This document shows positions 32,438 through 40,444 of a stretch of 62,665 nucleotides of DNA, in pieces. The position numbers were made by a program, and so were the translations under genes. The stretch lies in NCBI GenBank assembly GCA_934373295.1, contig CAKROK010000002.1:1-62665 (forward strand). The letters run 5' to 3'. The notes below the pieces were generated by a model. The model searched no databases, had not been told where the DNA came from, and saw only the letters and a list, made by a program, of their open reading frames with translations. The DNA comes from an uncultured Christensenellaceae bacterium (lineage in GTDB: Bacteria; Bacillota; Clostridia; Christensenellales; Christensenellaceae). Position 1 is the stretch's first letter; each line of letters begins with the position of its first letter.

Positions 32438-34165
32438 TTGAAAAAGCTGTTTAAGTATTTTAAGGATTATAAAAAGGAATGCGTCACGGCGCCGCTTTTC
32501 AAGATGCTTGAGGCGGGCTTTGAGCTTATAGTCCCGCTCGTGATGGCAGCGATAATCGATACGGGCATCAAAAACGCGGACACGGGATATGTCATAAAGA
32601 TGGCGCTCGTGCTCGTGCTGCTGGGGCTTATAGGTCTTGTCTGCTCAATAACTGCGCAGTATTTTGCCGCAAAAGCGGCGGTGGGCTTCACGGGGAGGCT
32701 GAGACACGAGGTGTTTAAGCATCTGACGGAGCTTTCGTACACCGAATTTGACAAAATAGGCTCGGCGACCATGATAACGAGGATGACGAGCGACATGAAC
32801 CAGCTTCAAAACGGAGTCAACCTGACGCTGAGGTTATTTTTACGCTCGCCTTTCGTGGTGTTCGGTGCGATGATAATGGCGTTTACGATAGACGTACCCA
32901 GTGCGGTGACGTTCGCCGTGGTCATCCCCGCGCTTGCGATAGTCGTTTTCGGGATAATGCTCGCGTGCATCCCTCTCTATAAAAAGGTTCAGAACAAGCT
33001 CGACAGGGTTTTATCGCGCACACGGCAGAACCTCACGGGCGTGAGGGTGATACGCGCGTTCAACAAGGAGCAGGAGGAGACGGACAGCTTTAACGCGGAA
33101 AACGACGATCTGACGCGCGTTTCAAAGTTCGTGGGCAGAATATCCGCGCTGTTAAATCCCGTGACATATATAATGATAAACGTCGCGATAGTCGTGCTCA
33201 TATGGACGGGCGCGATAAGAGTCGAGGCGGGGATAATATCGCAGGGAGCGGTCGTCGCGCTGTATAACTACATGTCGCAGATACTCATCGAGCTGGTCAA
33301 GCTCGCAAATCTCATAATACAGATGACCAAGGCGGCGGCCTGCGGAAACAGGATAAGCGCGATTTTGGATATTCAAAACAGTATGCCCATGGCGAAGCAT
33401 CCGCAGGAGACCGTCGAGGGTGCGTCTGCGGTGGAGTTTGAAAACGTCGGGCTGACATACGCCGGAGCAAAGGAAGAGGCGCTTTCGGACATCGATTTCA
33501 AGGTCGAGGCGGGAAAGTCGATGGGCATAATCGGCGGAACGGGCTCGGGCAAGAGCTCGATAGTAAACTTGATCCCGCGCTTTTATGACGCGACGCGCGG
33601 AAGCGTTAAGGTATTCGGAGCGGACGTAAAGCAGCAGGATGTAAAGGCGCTGCGCAGAATGATAGGCATCGTGCCGCAAAAGGCCGTGCTGTTTTCAGGC
33701 ACTATTAGGGACAACCTGCTTTGGGGAAACGAGGATGCCACGGACGAGGAGCTTTTGAACGCGCTGGAGACGGCGCAGGCGAGGGAGATCGTAGAGGGCA
33801 AGGAGGGCGGCCTTGATTATGTGATAGAGCAGGGCGGAAAGAACCTCTCGGGAGGTCAGCGCCAGAGACTTACCATAGCGCGCGCGCTGGTGCGCCGCCC
33901 GAAGATACTCATTTTAGACGACTCGGCATCCGCGCTGGATTTCAAGACGGATTCGCTTTTGAGACAGGCGATAAGGCGGCTAAACTACACGCCCACGGTT
34001 TTCATAGTATCTCAGCGCACGTCCTCCATAATGCACTGCGACGAGATAATCGTAATGGACGACGGCGAGGTCGCGGCAAAGGGAACGCATGAGCAGCTTC
34101 TTGAGAGCTGCGCGCTTTACGAGGAGATCCATTCATCCCAGTTTTCAAAGGAGGAGACGGCGTGA
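32438..34165 (+). CDS. Heterodimeric ABC exporter 2, degenerate subunit
   Basis: 575 residues; start is TTG 32438 behind GAGGAGGA. Six-helix exporter domain, then a nucleotide-binding domain with intact Walker A (GGTGSGKSS), signature NLSGGQRQR, but Walker B ILILDDSASALD lacking the catalytic Glu and the switch His replaced by Gln (VSQRTSS). As in the 17.0-20.7 kb pair this is the non-hydrolysing partner. GTGA overlap with the next gene. Unlike the first pair there is no regulator beside it. Likely drug or peptide efflux; substrate unknown. Confidence 0.9.
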   Translation: MKKLFKYFKDYKKECVTAPLFKMLEAGFELIVPLVMAAIIDTGIKNADTGYVIKMALVLVLLGLIGLVCSITAQYFAAKAAVGFTGRLRHEVFKHLTELSYTEFDKIGSATMITRMTSDMNQLQNGVNLTLRLFLRSPFVVFGAMIMAFTIDVPSAVTFAVVIPALAIVVFGIMLACIPLYKKVQNKLDRVLSRTRQNLTGVRVIRAFNKEQEETDSFNAENDDLTRVSKFVGRISALLNPVTYIMINVAIVVLIWTGAIRVEAGIISQGAVVALYNYMSQILIELVKLANLIIQMTKAAACGNRISAILDIQNSMPMAKHPQETVEGASAVEFENVGLTYAGAKEEALSDIDFKVEAGKSMGIIGGTGSGKSSIVNLIPRFYDATRGSVKVFGADVKQQDVKALRRMIGIVPQKAVLFSGTIRDNLLWGNEDATDEELLNALETAQAREIVEGKEGGLDYVIEQGGKNLSGGQRQRLTIARALVRRPKILILDDSASALDFKTDSLLRQAIRRLNYTPTVFIVSQRTSSIMHCDEIIVMDDGEVAAKGTHEQLLESCALYEEIHSSQFSKEETA

Positions 34166-35901
34166 AGGACGATAAGGGAACGATAAAAAAGGTTTTAAGA
34201 TATCTCAAAAAATATCTTCCGCTGATAATACTTTCGCTGCTGCTCGCGGCGGCGACCGTCGCGGGGACGCTCTATGTCCCCATACTTGTGGGACGGGCGA
34301 TAGACTGCATAGTGGGCGCGGGCGACGTCGATTTTTCCGCGATAGGCAAAATAGTGACCGTCATATTGATAATAGTCGGCATAACGGGCGTATTGCAGTG
34401 GGTCATGAACTCGATAAACAACAAGATAACCTATCAGGTCGTGCGGGATGTGAGAAAAGAGGCGTTTGACAGGCTCATGATATTGCCGCTAAAGTACATT
34501 GATGCGCACGCCTACGGACAGATAGTCAGCCGCGTGATTGCGGATGTCGACCAGTTCGCGGACGGCCTGCTCATGGGATTTACGCAGCTTTTCTCGGGAG
34601 TCGTGACGATAATAGGCACGCTCGTGTTCATGATAACGATAGACTACAAAATCGCGCTGATAGTCGTCCTGCTGACGCCGCTATCGCTGTTTGTGGCGAG
34701 GTTTATCGCAAAGCGCACTTACAGCATGTTTAAGCTGCAATCCGAGACGCGCGGGGAGCAGACGGGATATATCGACGAGATGCTCACCAACGCGAAGGTC
34801 GCGGCGGCGTTTTCGAGAGAGCAAAGCGAGCTTGAAAAGTTCGATGAGATAAACGATAGATTGGAGAAATGCTCGTTAAAGGCGATATTCTATTCATCCA
34901 TAACCAACCCGTCGACGAGGTTCATAAACGCGATAGTATATGCGGCGGTGGGCCTTGCGGGCGCGCTTTCCGCGATAGCGGGGGGTATTAGCGTGGGCGG
35001 ACTATCCTGCTTTTTGAGCTATGCGAACCAGTATACCAAGCCGTTTAATGAGATATCGGGCGTGGTGACCGAGCTGCAAAACGCGCTCGCCTGCGCAAAG
35101 AGGATATTTGATCTCATCGAGGAGGAACCGCAGATACCTGACGCGCCGGACGCATATATATTAAAAGATGTTGAGGGCAACGTCGAGCTGAAGGACGTCG
35201 AGTTCTCATATGTCCCCGAAAGGGAGCTTATAAAGGACCTGAATTTGAGCGTAAAGCCGGGACAGAAGATAGCGATAGTCGGCCCGACGGGCTGCGGTAA
35301 GACGACTATAATAAACCTGCTCATGCGCTTTTACGACGTGAGTGCGGGCGAGATAGACGTGGAAAATGTGGACATCCGCGACATGACGAGAAAGAGCCTG
35401 CGCGCGGGCTATGGAATGGTTTTGCAGGAGACGTGGCTCAAGGAGGGCACGATACGCGACAACATAATCATGGGCAAACCGAACGCGACGGAGGAGGAGA
35501 TAATCCGCGCGGCAAAGCTCGCCCATTCATATGGGTTCATAAAGCGCCTGCCGGATGGATTGGATACGTACATCGGTGAGGACGGCGGGAGCCTGTCACA
35601 GGGGCAAAAGCAGCTTTTGTGCATAACGAGGGTCATGCTTGCGCTGCCGCCTATGCTCATATTGGACGAGGCGACGTCGTCTATCGACACGCGCACTGAG
35701 ATGAAGATACAGCAGGCGTTCGCGGAGCTGATGAAGGGGCGCACGAGCTTTATCGTGGCGCACAGGCTGTCCACCATAATGAACGCAGACAGAATACTCG
35801 TAATGCGCGATGGGCGCATAATAGAGCAGGGTACGCACGACGAGCTTTTGAAGAAAAAAGGGTTCTACTACGAGCTGTACAATAGTCAGTTTGCTCATTA
35901 A
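34162..35901 (+). CDS. Heterodimeric ABC exporter 2, catalytic subunit
   Basis: 579 residues, starting at GTG 34162 inside the stop of the previous gene. Walker A GPTGCGKTT, Walker B LMILDEATSSID with the catalytic Glu, switch His in FIVAHRLST; signature SLSQGQKQL has the same Gly-to-Gln change as the first exporter's catalytic subunit. It lacks the basic N-terminal extension and the interdomain insert seen at 18764-20698. Forms one asymmetric exporter with its neighbour. Confidence 0.9.
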   Translation: MKDDKGTIKKVLRYLKKYLPLIILSLLLAAATVAGTLYVPILVGRAIDCIVGAGDVDFSAIGKIVTVILIIVGITGVLQWVMNSINNKITYQVVRDVRKEAFDRLMILPLKYIDAHAYGQIVSRVIADVDQFADGLLMGFTQLFSGVVTIIGTLVFMITIDYKIALIVVLLTPLSLFVARFIAKRTYSMFKLQSETRGEQTGYIDEMLTNAKVAAAFSREQSELEKFDEINDRLEKCSLKAIFYSSITNPSTRFINAIVYAAVGLAGALSAIAGGISVGGLSCFLSYANQYTKPFNEISGVVTELQNALACAKRIFDLIEEEPQIPDAPDAYILKDVEGNVELKDVEFSYVPERELIKDLNLSVKPGQKIAIVGPTGCGKTTIINLLMRFYDVSAGEIDVENVDIRDMTRKSLRAGYGMVLQETWLKEGTIRDNIIMGKPNATEEEIIRAAKLAHSYGFIKRLPDGLDTYIGEDGGSLSQGQKQLLCITRVMLALPPMLILDEATSSIDTRTEMKIQQAFAELMKGRTSFIVAHRLSTIMNADRILVMRDGRIIEQGTHDELLKKKGFYYELYNSQFAH

Positions 35902-35916
35902 TGATTTTTCTTGAGA

Positions 35917-35947
35917 AAAGACCGGTCGGAAAATCGATCGGTCTTTT
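35917..35947. terminator. Bidirectional terminator
   Basis: AAAAGACCGGTCG pairs with CGATCGGTCTTTT around a 5-6 base loop, between the converging exporter and SDR genes. Confidence 0.85.
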
Positions 35948-35962
35948 GAGTATGTGCTTATA

Positions 35963-36760
35963 TTACTTCTTATCCTCCCAGCCGAGGTCGGTAGTCATGG
36001 GGATGAGCACGCCGCCCTCCGCCATTATCGTCTGACCGACGATGAAACGAGCGGAATCAGAGGCTAAGAACACCACGCAGTCGCCTATCTCCTCGGGCTT
36101 CTGCCAACGGTGCAGCGGCTGCTCGACGGATATCTTAGCGTAAATCTCCTTTTCCTTTGCAATTCTCTCGGGCGTGTAGTTGGGTGAGGAGAGCATGTCG
36201 ACATGGCCGGGCGCGAATGCGTTTACGTTAATGCCGTAGGGAGCGAGCTCAAGCGCGGCGGAGGTCGTCATGCGGCTGATAGCGGCCTTTGTGAGGGCGT
36301 ATACGGACGAGCCGAAGTACGTTCCCTGAGCGTGGACGGAGGTAATGTTGATTATAACGCCCTTCTTTTGAGCGGCGATCATTATCTTCGCTGCTTCCTG
36401 CATCATGAAATACGTACCCCTGATATTGACCTCGGAAAGCAGGTTGAAATCCTCCTCCGTGACGTCCAACATCCTCCAGACGGTGGTTATGCCCGTGTTG
36501 TTTATCATTACGTCGAGTGCGCCGAACTCATCGCAGAATTCGTGCAGAGTCTTTCTCGAGGGCTCAAGCTCGCGCGTGTTCATGTAATAGTATTTTCCCT
36601 TTGCGCCGACCGCCTCTATCTCCTTTAAGGTGTCCTTTGCGCCCTGTTCGTTAGAGGTGTAGGTAAAACCGACGTTATAGCCGGCCTTTGCGAACGCGAT
36701 AGCGATAGCTCTTCCCGTGACGTTGCTTGCGCCGGTGACAAATGCGACTTTTCTTTCCAT
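35963..36760 (-). CDS. Short-chain dehydrogenase/reductase
   Basis: 265 residues; start at 36760 is chosen for the AAAGGAAA ribosome binding site nine bases upstream. The Rossmann motif is TGASNVTGRAIA, in which N-V-T replaces the usual GIG, a mild departure; NNTG (normally NNAG), Ser in NITSVHAQG, and YALTK with the catalytic Tyr and Lys are present. C-terminal VGQTIMAEGGVL is the standard tail. Resembles 3-oxoacyl-ACP reductase or glucose dehydrogenase types; the substrate cannot be told. Single gene. Confidence 0.87.
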   Translation of the reverse strand: MERKVAFVTGASNVTGRAIAIAFAKAGYNVGFTYTSNEQGAKDTLKEIEAVGAKGKYYYMNTRELEPSRKTLHEFCDEFGALDVMINNTGITTVWRMLDVTEEDFNLLSEVNIRGTYFMMQEAAKIMIAAQKKGVIINITSVHAQGTYFGSSVYALTKAAISRMTTSAALELAPYGINVNAFAPGHVDMLSSPNYTPERIAKEKEIYAKISVEQPLHRWQKPEEIGDCVVFLASDSARFIVGQTIMAEGGVLIPMTTDLGWEDKK

Positions 36761-36848
36761 GTTGATGTTTCCTTTCATATTATAATAAATCGCGAAAAAA
36801 ACGAATATTTCATATACCGAGGATAACACATTTTCGGGTCAAACGCAA

Positions 36849-36883
36849 ATAAAAATGCCCCGCAAGTTTTTAGCTCACGGGGC
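36849..36883 (-). terminator. Terminator of the lysine-regulated transporter
   Basis: GCCCCG/CGGGGC hairpin with an A/T-rich loop, followed on the minus strand by ATTTTTATTT, 20 bp after the transporter stop. Confidence 0.8.
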
Positions 36884-36902
36884 GGTTGATTTTTGAGAAA
36901 TA

Positions 36903-38510
36903 TTATTTGCTTTCCTCTATGGGTTTCTTGCTTACGATGGCTCTTATTACGAACAGCGTGCCGACCATGAGCGCGATGCCGATAGCGAGCAGAATGAACG
37001 CATTCTGTATGAAAGCGGATATCACGTAAACCACGAAGGAGACAGCCGCAACGGTTATAGCATACGGAAGCTGCGTGGAGACGTGATTTAAGTGGTTGCA
37101 CTTTGCGCCCGCGGAAGCCATTATCGTCGTATCGGAGATGGGTGAGCAGTGGTCGCCGCAAACCGCGCCCGCGAGGCAGGCGGATATGCCGATAATGAGG
37201 AAGGGGCTTTCAACGGGGAACATCGCGATTACGATGGGGACGAGTATGCCGAACGTACCCCAGGATGTGCCTGTAGCAAACGCGAGCAGGCAAGCCACGA
37301 TGAAGATTATAGCGGGTAGGAAGTTCGCGAGACCGGCCGCCGCACCCTGCATGACTGCGCCGACGTAATCAGCCGCGCCCAGCAGCGTGGTGACGTTTTT
37401 AAGGGACGTAGCGAGCGTGAGGATGAGGATGGGGGGGATCATCGCGAAGAAGCCCTGAGGAACGCACTCCATAGCCTCCTTGAAGGAAACGAGGTTTCTG
37501 GAGATGAGGTAGATTATTATCAGAATGAGAGCTACGATGGAGCCTAAGGGCAGTCCGACGGTGGCGTCACAGTTGGAGAATGCATCAATGATGCTTGCGC
37601 CGTTTAAAATCTCGCCGGTATAGAGCATACCGCAGATGCAGCAGATTATGAGGATAACGACGGGGAGAACGAGGTCGATGACCTTGCCGTTATGGCAGAC
37701 CTTTTCGTCGTCGCCCTGGTCGGGCTTATCGCTCGTGAACACGTCGTCCTTATACTGCGCGTTGTACTCATGCAGTCTCATCTTGCCGTAATCGAAGTTC
37801 ATTATCGCAATGGTGATGATGAACACGAATGTGAGCAGAGAGTAGTAGTTAAAGGGGATGGCGTTGCAGAAATACTGGAAGCCCAGGCCGTCGATGGCCG
37901 TATTCTTTGTCGTGCTGACGAGAGCCGCCGCCCAGGAGGATACGGGAGCGATCATGCAGACGGGAGCCGCAGTCGCGTCGATGAGATAGGACAGCTTTGC
38001 CCTTGATATCTTTTTGGAATCCGTCACGGGGAGCATAACAGAGCCGACCGTGAGGCAGTTGAAGTAGTCGTCAACGAAGATGAGCACGCCCAGAGCGAAA
38101 GTCGCCATGGTTGCGCCGAATCTCGTCTTGATGTGAACGGCCGCCCACTTTCCGAACGCCTCGGAGCCGCCCGCTTTGTTGATGAGCGCGACGATTATGC
38201 CCAGAAGCACGAGGAAGATGAATATGCCTGCGGTGCCGGAAACGGCGCTTATGAGACCGTCGTTGGTTATCGTGGAGATAGTGCCGACGAGGTTAAACTT
38301 GTTGTACATGAGCGCGCCGGCGACGATGCCTGCGAGCAGCGAGCTATACACCTCTTTGGTGATGAGCGCGAGCGCGATAGCGAGCACGGGCGGGAAGAGC
38401 GCCCAAAGCGTCTTGGTAACGTCAAATTCCAACCTTGCGGCGGAGAGCACCACGAGCACGAGTATCAAAGCAAGTGCGCAGATGCAAAAGACGATGTTTT
38501 TCTTTTTCAT
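36903..38510 (-). CDS. NhaC-type transporter, probable lysine importer or exchanger
   Basis: 535 residues with about 12 helices. The start at 38510 follows AAGGAG at normal spacing. ATGTSWGTFGILVPI, LAGAVCGDHCSPISDTTIMA and GVLIFVDDYFNCLTVG are signatures of the NhaC Na+/H+ antiporter superfamily. A lysine riboswitch with terminator sits directly upstream, so expression rises when lysine is scarce. NhaC-like proteins under lysine riboswitches have been proposed as lysine transporters; here that is the best assignment, in preference to a plain Na+/H+ antiporter. Monocistronic. Confidence 0.87.
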   Translation of the reverse strand: MKKKNIVFCICALALILVLVVLSAARLEFDVTKTLWALFPPVLAIALALITKEVYSSLLAGIVAGALMYNKFNLVGTISTITNDGLISAVSGTAGIFIFLVLLGIIVALINKAGGSEAFGKWAAVHIKTRFGATMATFALGVLIFVDDYFNCLTVGSVMLPVTDSKKISRAKLSYLIDATAAPVCMIAPVSSWAAALVSTTKNTAIDGLGFQYFCNAIPFNYYSLLTFVFIITIAIMNFDYGKMRLHEYNAQYKDDVFTSDKPDQGDDEKVCHNGKVIDLVLPVVILIICCICGMLYTGEILNGASIIDAFSNCDATVGLPLGSIVALILIIIYLISRNLVSFKEAMECVPQGFFAMIPPILILTLATSLKNVTTLLGAADYVGAVMQGAAAGLANFLPAIIFIVACLLAFATGTSWGTFGILVPIVIAMFPVESPFLIIGISACLAGAVCGDHCSPISDTTIMASAGAKCNHLNHVSTQLPYAITVAAVSFVVYVISAFIQNAFILLAIGIALMVGTLFVIRAIVSKKPIEESK

Positions 38511-38540
38511 AATTGACTCCTTAATATAAATTAGTAATGT

Positions 38541-38570
38541 TAAAAAAGTCATGAGACAGCTCTCATGACT
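38541..38570 (-). terminator. Riboswitch-controlled terminator
   Basis: AGTCATGAGA/TCTCATGACT perfect 10-bp stem with a 4-base loop and T6 tail, between the lysine aptamer and the gene start. It is the expression platform: with lysine bound, transcription should stop here. Confidence 0.88.
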
Positions 38571-38593
38571 TGGATAAACAAAGATGTAATATC

Positions 38594-38763
38594 ACGATAG
38601 CTCTCCACATATAAATGTGACAGTACGCTGCATATTCTGCATCGTCCCAGCGACGGCGATTAAGGCAACTCGCCGAGGCTTCGGCATGGCATCTTTTCAC
38701 GCCCGCGGACAGCCTGTCCGTATTATGCGGGGTTACTCGTAAGCGCATGCGCCTCTACCTATA
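38594..38763 (-). ncRNA. Lysine riboswitch (L box)
   Basis: Minus strand. Conserved blocks appear in order: GGTAGAGGCGC at the 5' end, GAGTAA, GCCGAAGCCTCGGCGAGTTG, GCTGGGACGATGCAG, then ACTGTCACATTTATATGTGG and AGAGCTATCG closing P1. These are the standard lysine-aptamer elements. It controls the NhaC-type transporter through the terminator at 38541-38570. Confidence 0.93.
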
Positions 38764-38778
38764 TATTGACTTTTCTTG

Positions 38779-38807
38779 ATTGTATCATCATTTATATGGT
38801 TTGTAAA
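38779..38807 (-). promoter_or_regulatory. Promoter of the lysine riboswitch transcript
   Basis: Minus strand TTTACA (38802-38807) and TACAAT (38779-38784), 17 bp apart, ending just ahead of the aptamer. Confidence 0.8.
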
Positions 38808-38843
38808 GTACAAATTACCACTTTTTATATCAATTTTCGACTT

Positions 38844-39965
38844 TTATCTCATGTAAAATTCATTTACAGGGGTGAGCGTGTCGCCGAGGGTGGAGCTAAT
38901 GCGCGTTTTACCCGCAGATGACGCGGGGACGACCTCAAAGCGCGAGCCGCTGTAATAGGGCTTATACTCCGCTAATACGGTGTCGATCCGTCCGGACTGC
39001 CAGCGGCGCAGTTTAATATGAAGGGTTACGGTATCCTTGTTCGCGACGGTGGCCATGGAGCTTATGAAGTTTCCGAGGGAGTAGACGCACAGCACGCGGT
39101 TGTTATCCGTGCGCGAGCGCAGGTATTCCGCGGATTGCAGCACGTGCGGATGGCTGCCTAAAATGAGATCCGCGCCCGCATCTGCTATCTCCTGCGCGGT
39201 GATCCTCTGCGACTGATTTACTGGGCGGTTTTCATCACCCCAGTGGATATAGACGATCACGTAATCCGCGCCCAACTCGCGCGCGGCGGCTATATCGGCG
39301 GCGCAGGCGGACTTTGAATACATGTTCACGGTATACGAATGCGCGGGGGGCTCCGTACCGGAATTTATAAACATTGTATAGGATAAAATCGTCGTCTTTA
39401 TGCCGTTTATGTCCATGACCTCGATATGGCGGTCGCCGTCGGAGGAGGTGCCTGTGAATTTGATGTTTCTTTCTTTAAGCGCGCTTATCGTGGCGGATAC
39501 GCCAGAGTTGCCCTTATCCATGGTGTGGTTATTCGCGGTCACGACAAAGCCGAAGCCCGCGTTTTTGATGGCGTCGGCGAAGCTCAGCGGGGCGTTTATC
39601 TTGGGAAGGCTCAATGTTTTGGTCTTGGGCTTTCCGTTTTCGTCAAGGACAGGTTCGCCGTTATCGTCGAGGACTGGTTCGCGCTGTGCGGGAGTGGTCA
39701 AGCCTGCGGACTGCCCCGCGAGGCAGGTCTCGAGGTTGCCTATGGCGAGGTCGCAGGAGGCTAAATCACCTTTGATGGCGCCAAAAACGTAGTCAAAGGA
39801 ATAAGACGAGCCGCGTTTGGCATATGAAAGCTGAGCATTCAGGCAGAGCAGGTCGCCCACGGCGATGATATCTGCTTCGTCGAGGGGCGCGGTTTGCGCG
39901 TGAACGCTTAGCGAGGATGTAATTATTATAATGAAGCAAAGAACTGTCGAAATTATTTTTTTCAT
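38844..39965 (-). CDS. CapA family (poly-gamma-glutamate type) exported protein
   Basis: 373 residues with a signal peptide (1-23, cut near VHA-QTA). It has the metallophosphatase-like CapA fold: IAVGDLL, GNLETCLAG, VTANNHTMDKG, VIVYIHWGDEN, DLILGSHPHVLQ and YSLGNFIS hold the expected Asp, Asn and His positions. An insert of about 30 residues after GNLET contains a small repeat (EPVLDDNGEPVLDENGKP). CapA-like proteins take part in capsule polymer retention or lipoteichoic-type phosphate chemistry; no capBC is nearby, so it acts alone here. No terminator was seen before the downstream riboswitch promoter. Confidence 0.88.
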   Translation of the reverse strand: MKKIISTVLCFIIIITSSLSVHAQTAPLDEADIIAVGDLLCLNAQLSYAKRGSSYSFDYVFGAIKGDLASCDLAIGNLETCLAGQSAGLTTPAQREPVLDDNGEPVLDENGKPKTKTLSLPKINAPLSFADAIKNAGFGFVVTANNHTMDKGNSGVSATISALKERNIKFTGTSSDGDRHIEVMDINGIKTTILSYTMFINSGTEPPAHSYTVNMYSKSACAADIAAARELGADYVIVYIHWGDENRPVNQSQRITAQEIADAGADLILGSHPHVLQSAEYLRSRTDNNRVLCVYSLGNFISSMATVANKDTVTLHIKLRRWQSGRIDTVLAEYKPYYSGSRFEVVPASSAGKTRISSTLGDTLTPVNEFYMR

Positions 39966-40278
39966 ATAAGGCTCCTTTTTTTATACAATTATAGCGCATA
40001 AAAATGGAAAAATCCACACAAACATCTTAACAAATTGCCGCAAACATAAAAATGCATATTGCAATGTGGCGAGTAATAATGTAGAATATATTATACTATA
40101 GGAAGAAGGATGATAGTGTAACTGGTTTCAGGAAGAAATACACTAAATTATGCGAAATTATGCGATAAAATGAGTTTTTTGCAGTTTGCCTTTGCACGTT
40201 AGAAGCAGGTGAAAGGTATGCATATGTCAGACAAATAATGCCGGATTTATTTCTTTATTTGTAATTGCATATTCGATA

Positions 40279-40308
40279 TTGACATTTAATTGGGGGGGGG
40301 GTTATGAT
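40279..40308 (+). promoter_or_regulatory. Promoter with G10 tract in the spacer
   Basis: TTGACA (40279-40284) and TATGAT (40303-40308) are separated by 18 bp, of which ten consecutive bases (40292-40301) are G. Both boxes are close to consensus, so the spacing, and with it promoter strength, depends on the length of the G run. It drives the 1531-residue secreted protein. The upstream 39966-40278 shows no other feature. Confidence 0.72.
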
Positions 40309-40389
40309 ATTGTATAGAATTTTACATGCGGACAAAATGGTTCACTACATTAATCATAACACCATGAAAAAGTAAAATCGATTGTAAAG

Positions 40390-40419
40390 TTATAAAACGC
40401 TATGTAAGCGGTTTTATAA
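40390..40419 (+). other. 5' untranslated region hairpin
   Basis: TTATAAAAC-GCT pairs with AGC-G-GTTTTATAA (one bulged G) immediately before the AAGGAAGGAG ribosome binding site of the large secreted protein. It may stabilise the transcript or limit access to the start. Confidence 0.45.
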
Positions 40420-40444
40420 TAAGGAAGGAGTTATTTTAAGAAAC

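Noticed and set aside
38563..38748. 61-codon ORF on the minus strand
   Set aside because: It lies within the lysine riboswitch and reflects conserved RNA sequence, not a protein.
40292..40301. G10 run as a pure assembly error
   Set aside because: Cannot be excluded, but the run falls exactly in the spacer of a near-consensus promoter, so it was kept as a finding with read-level checking advised.
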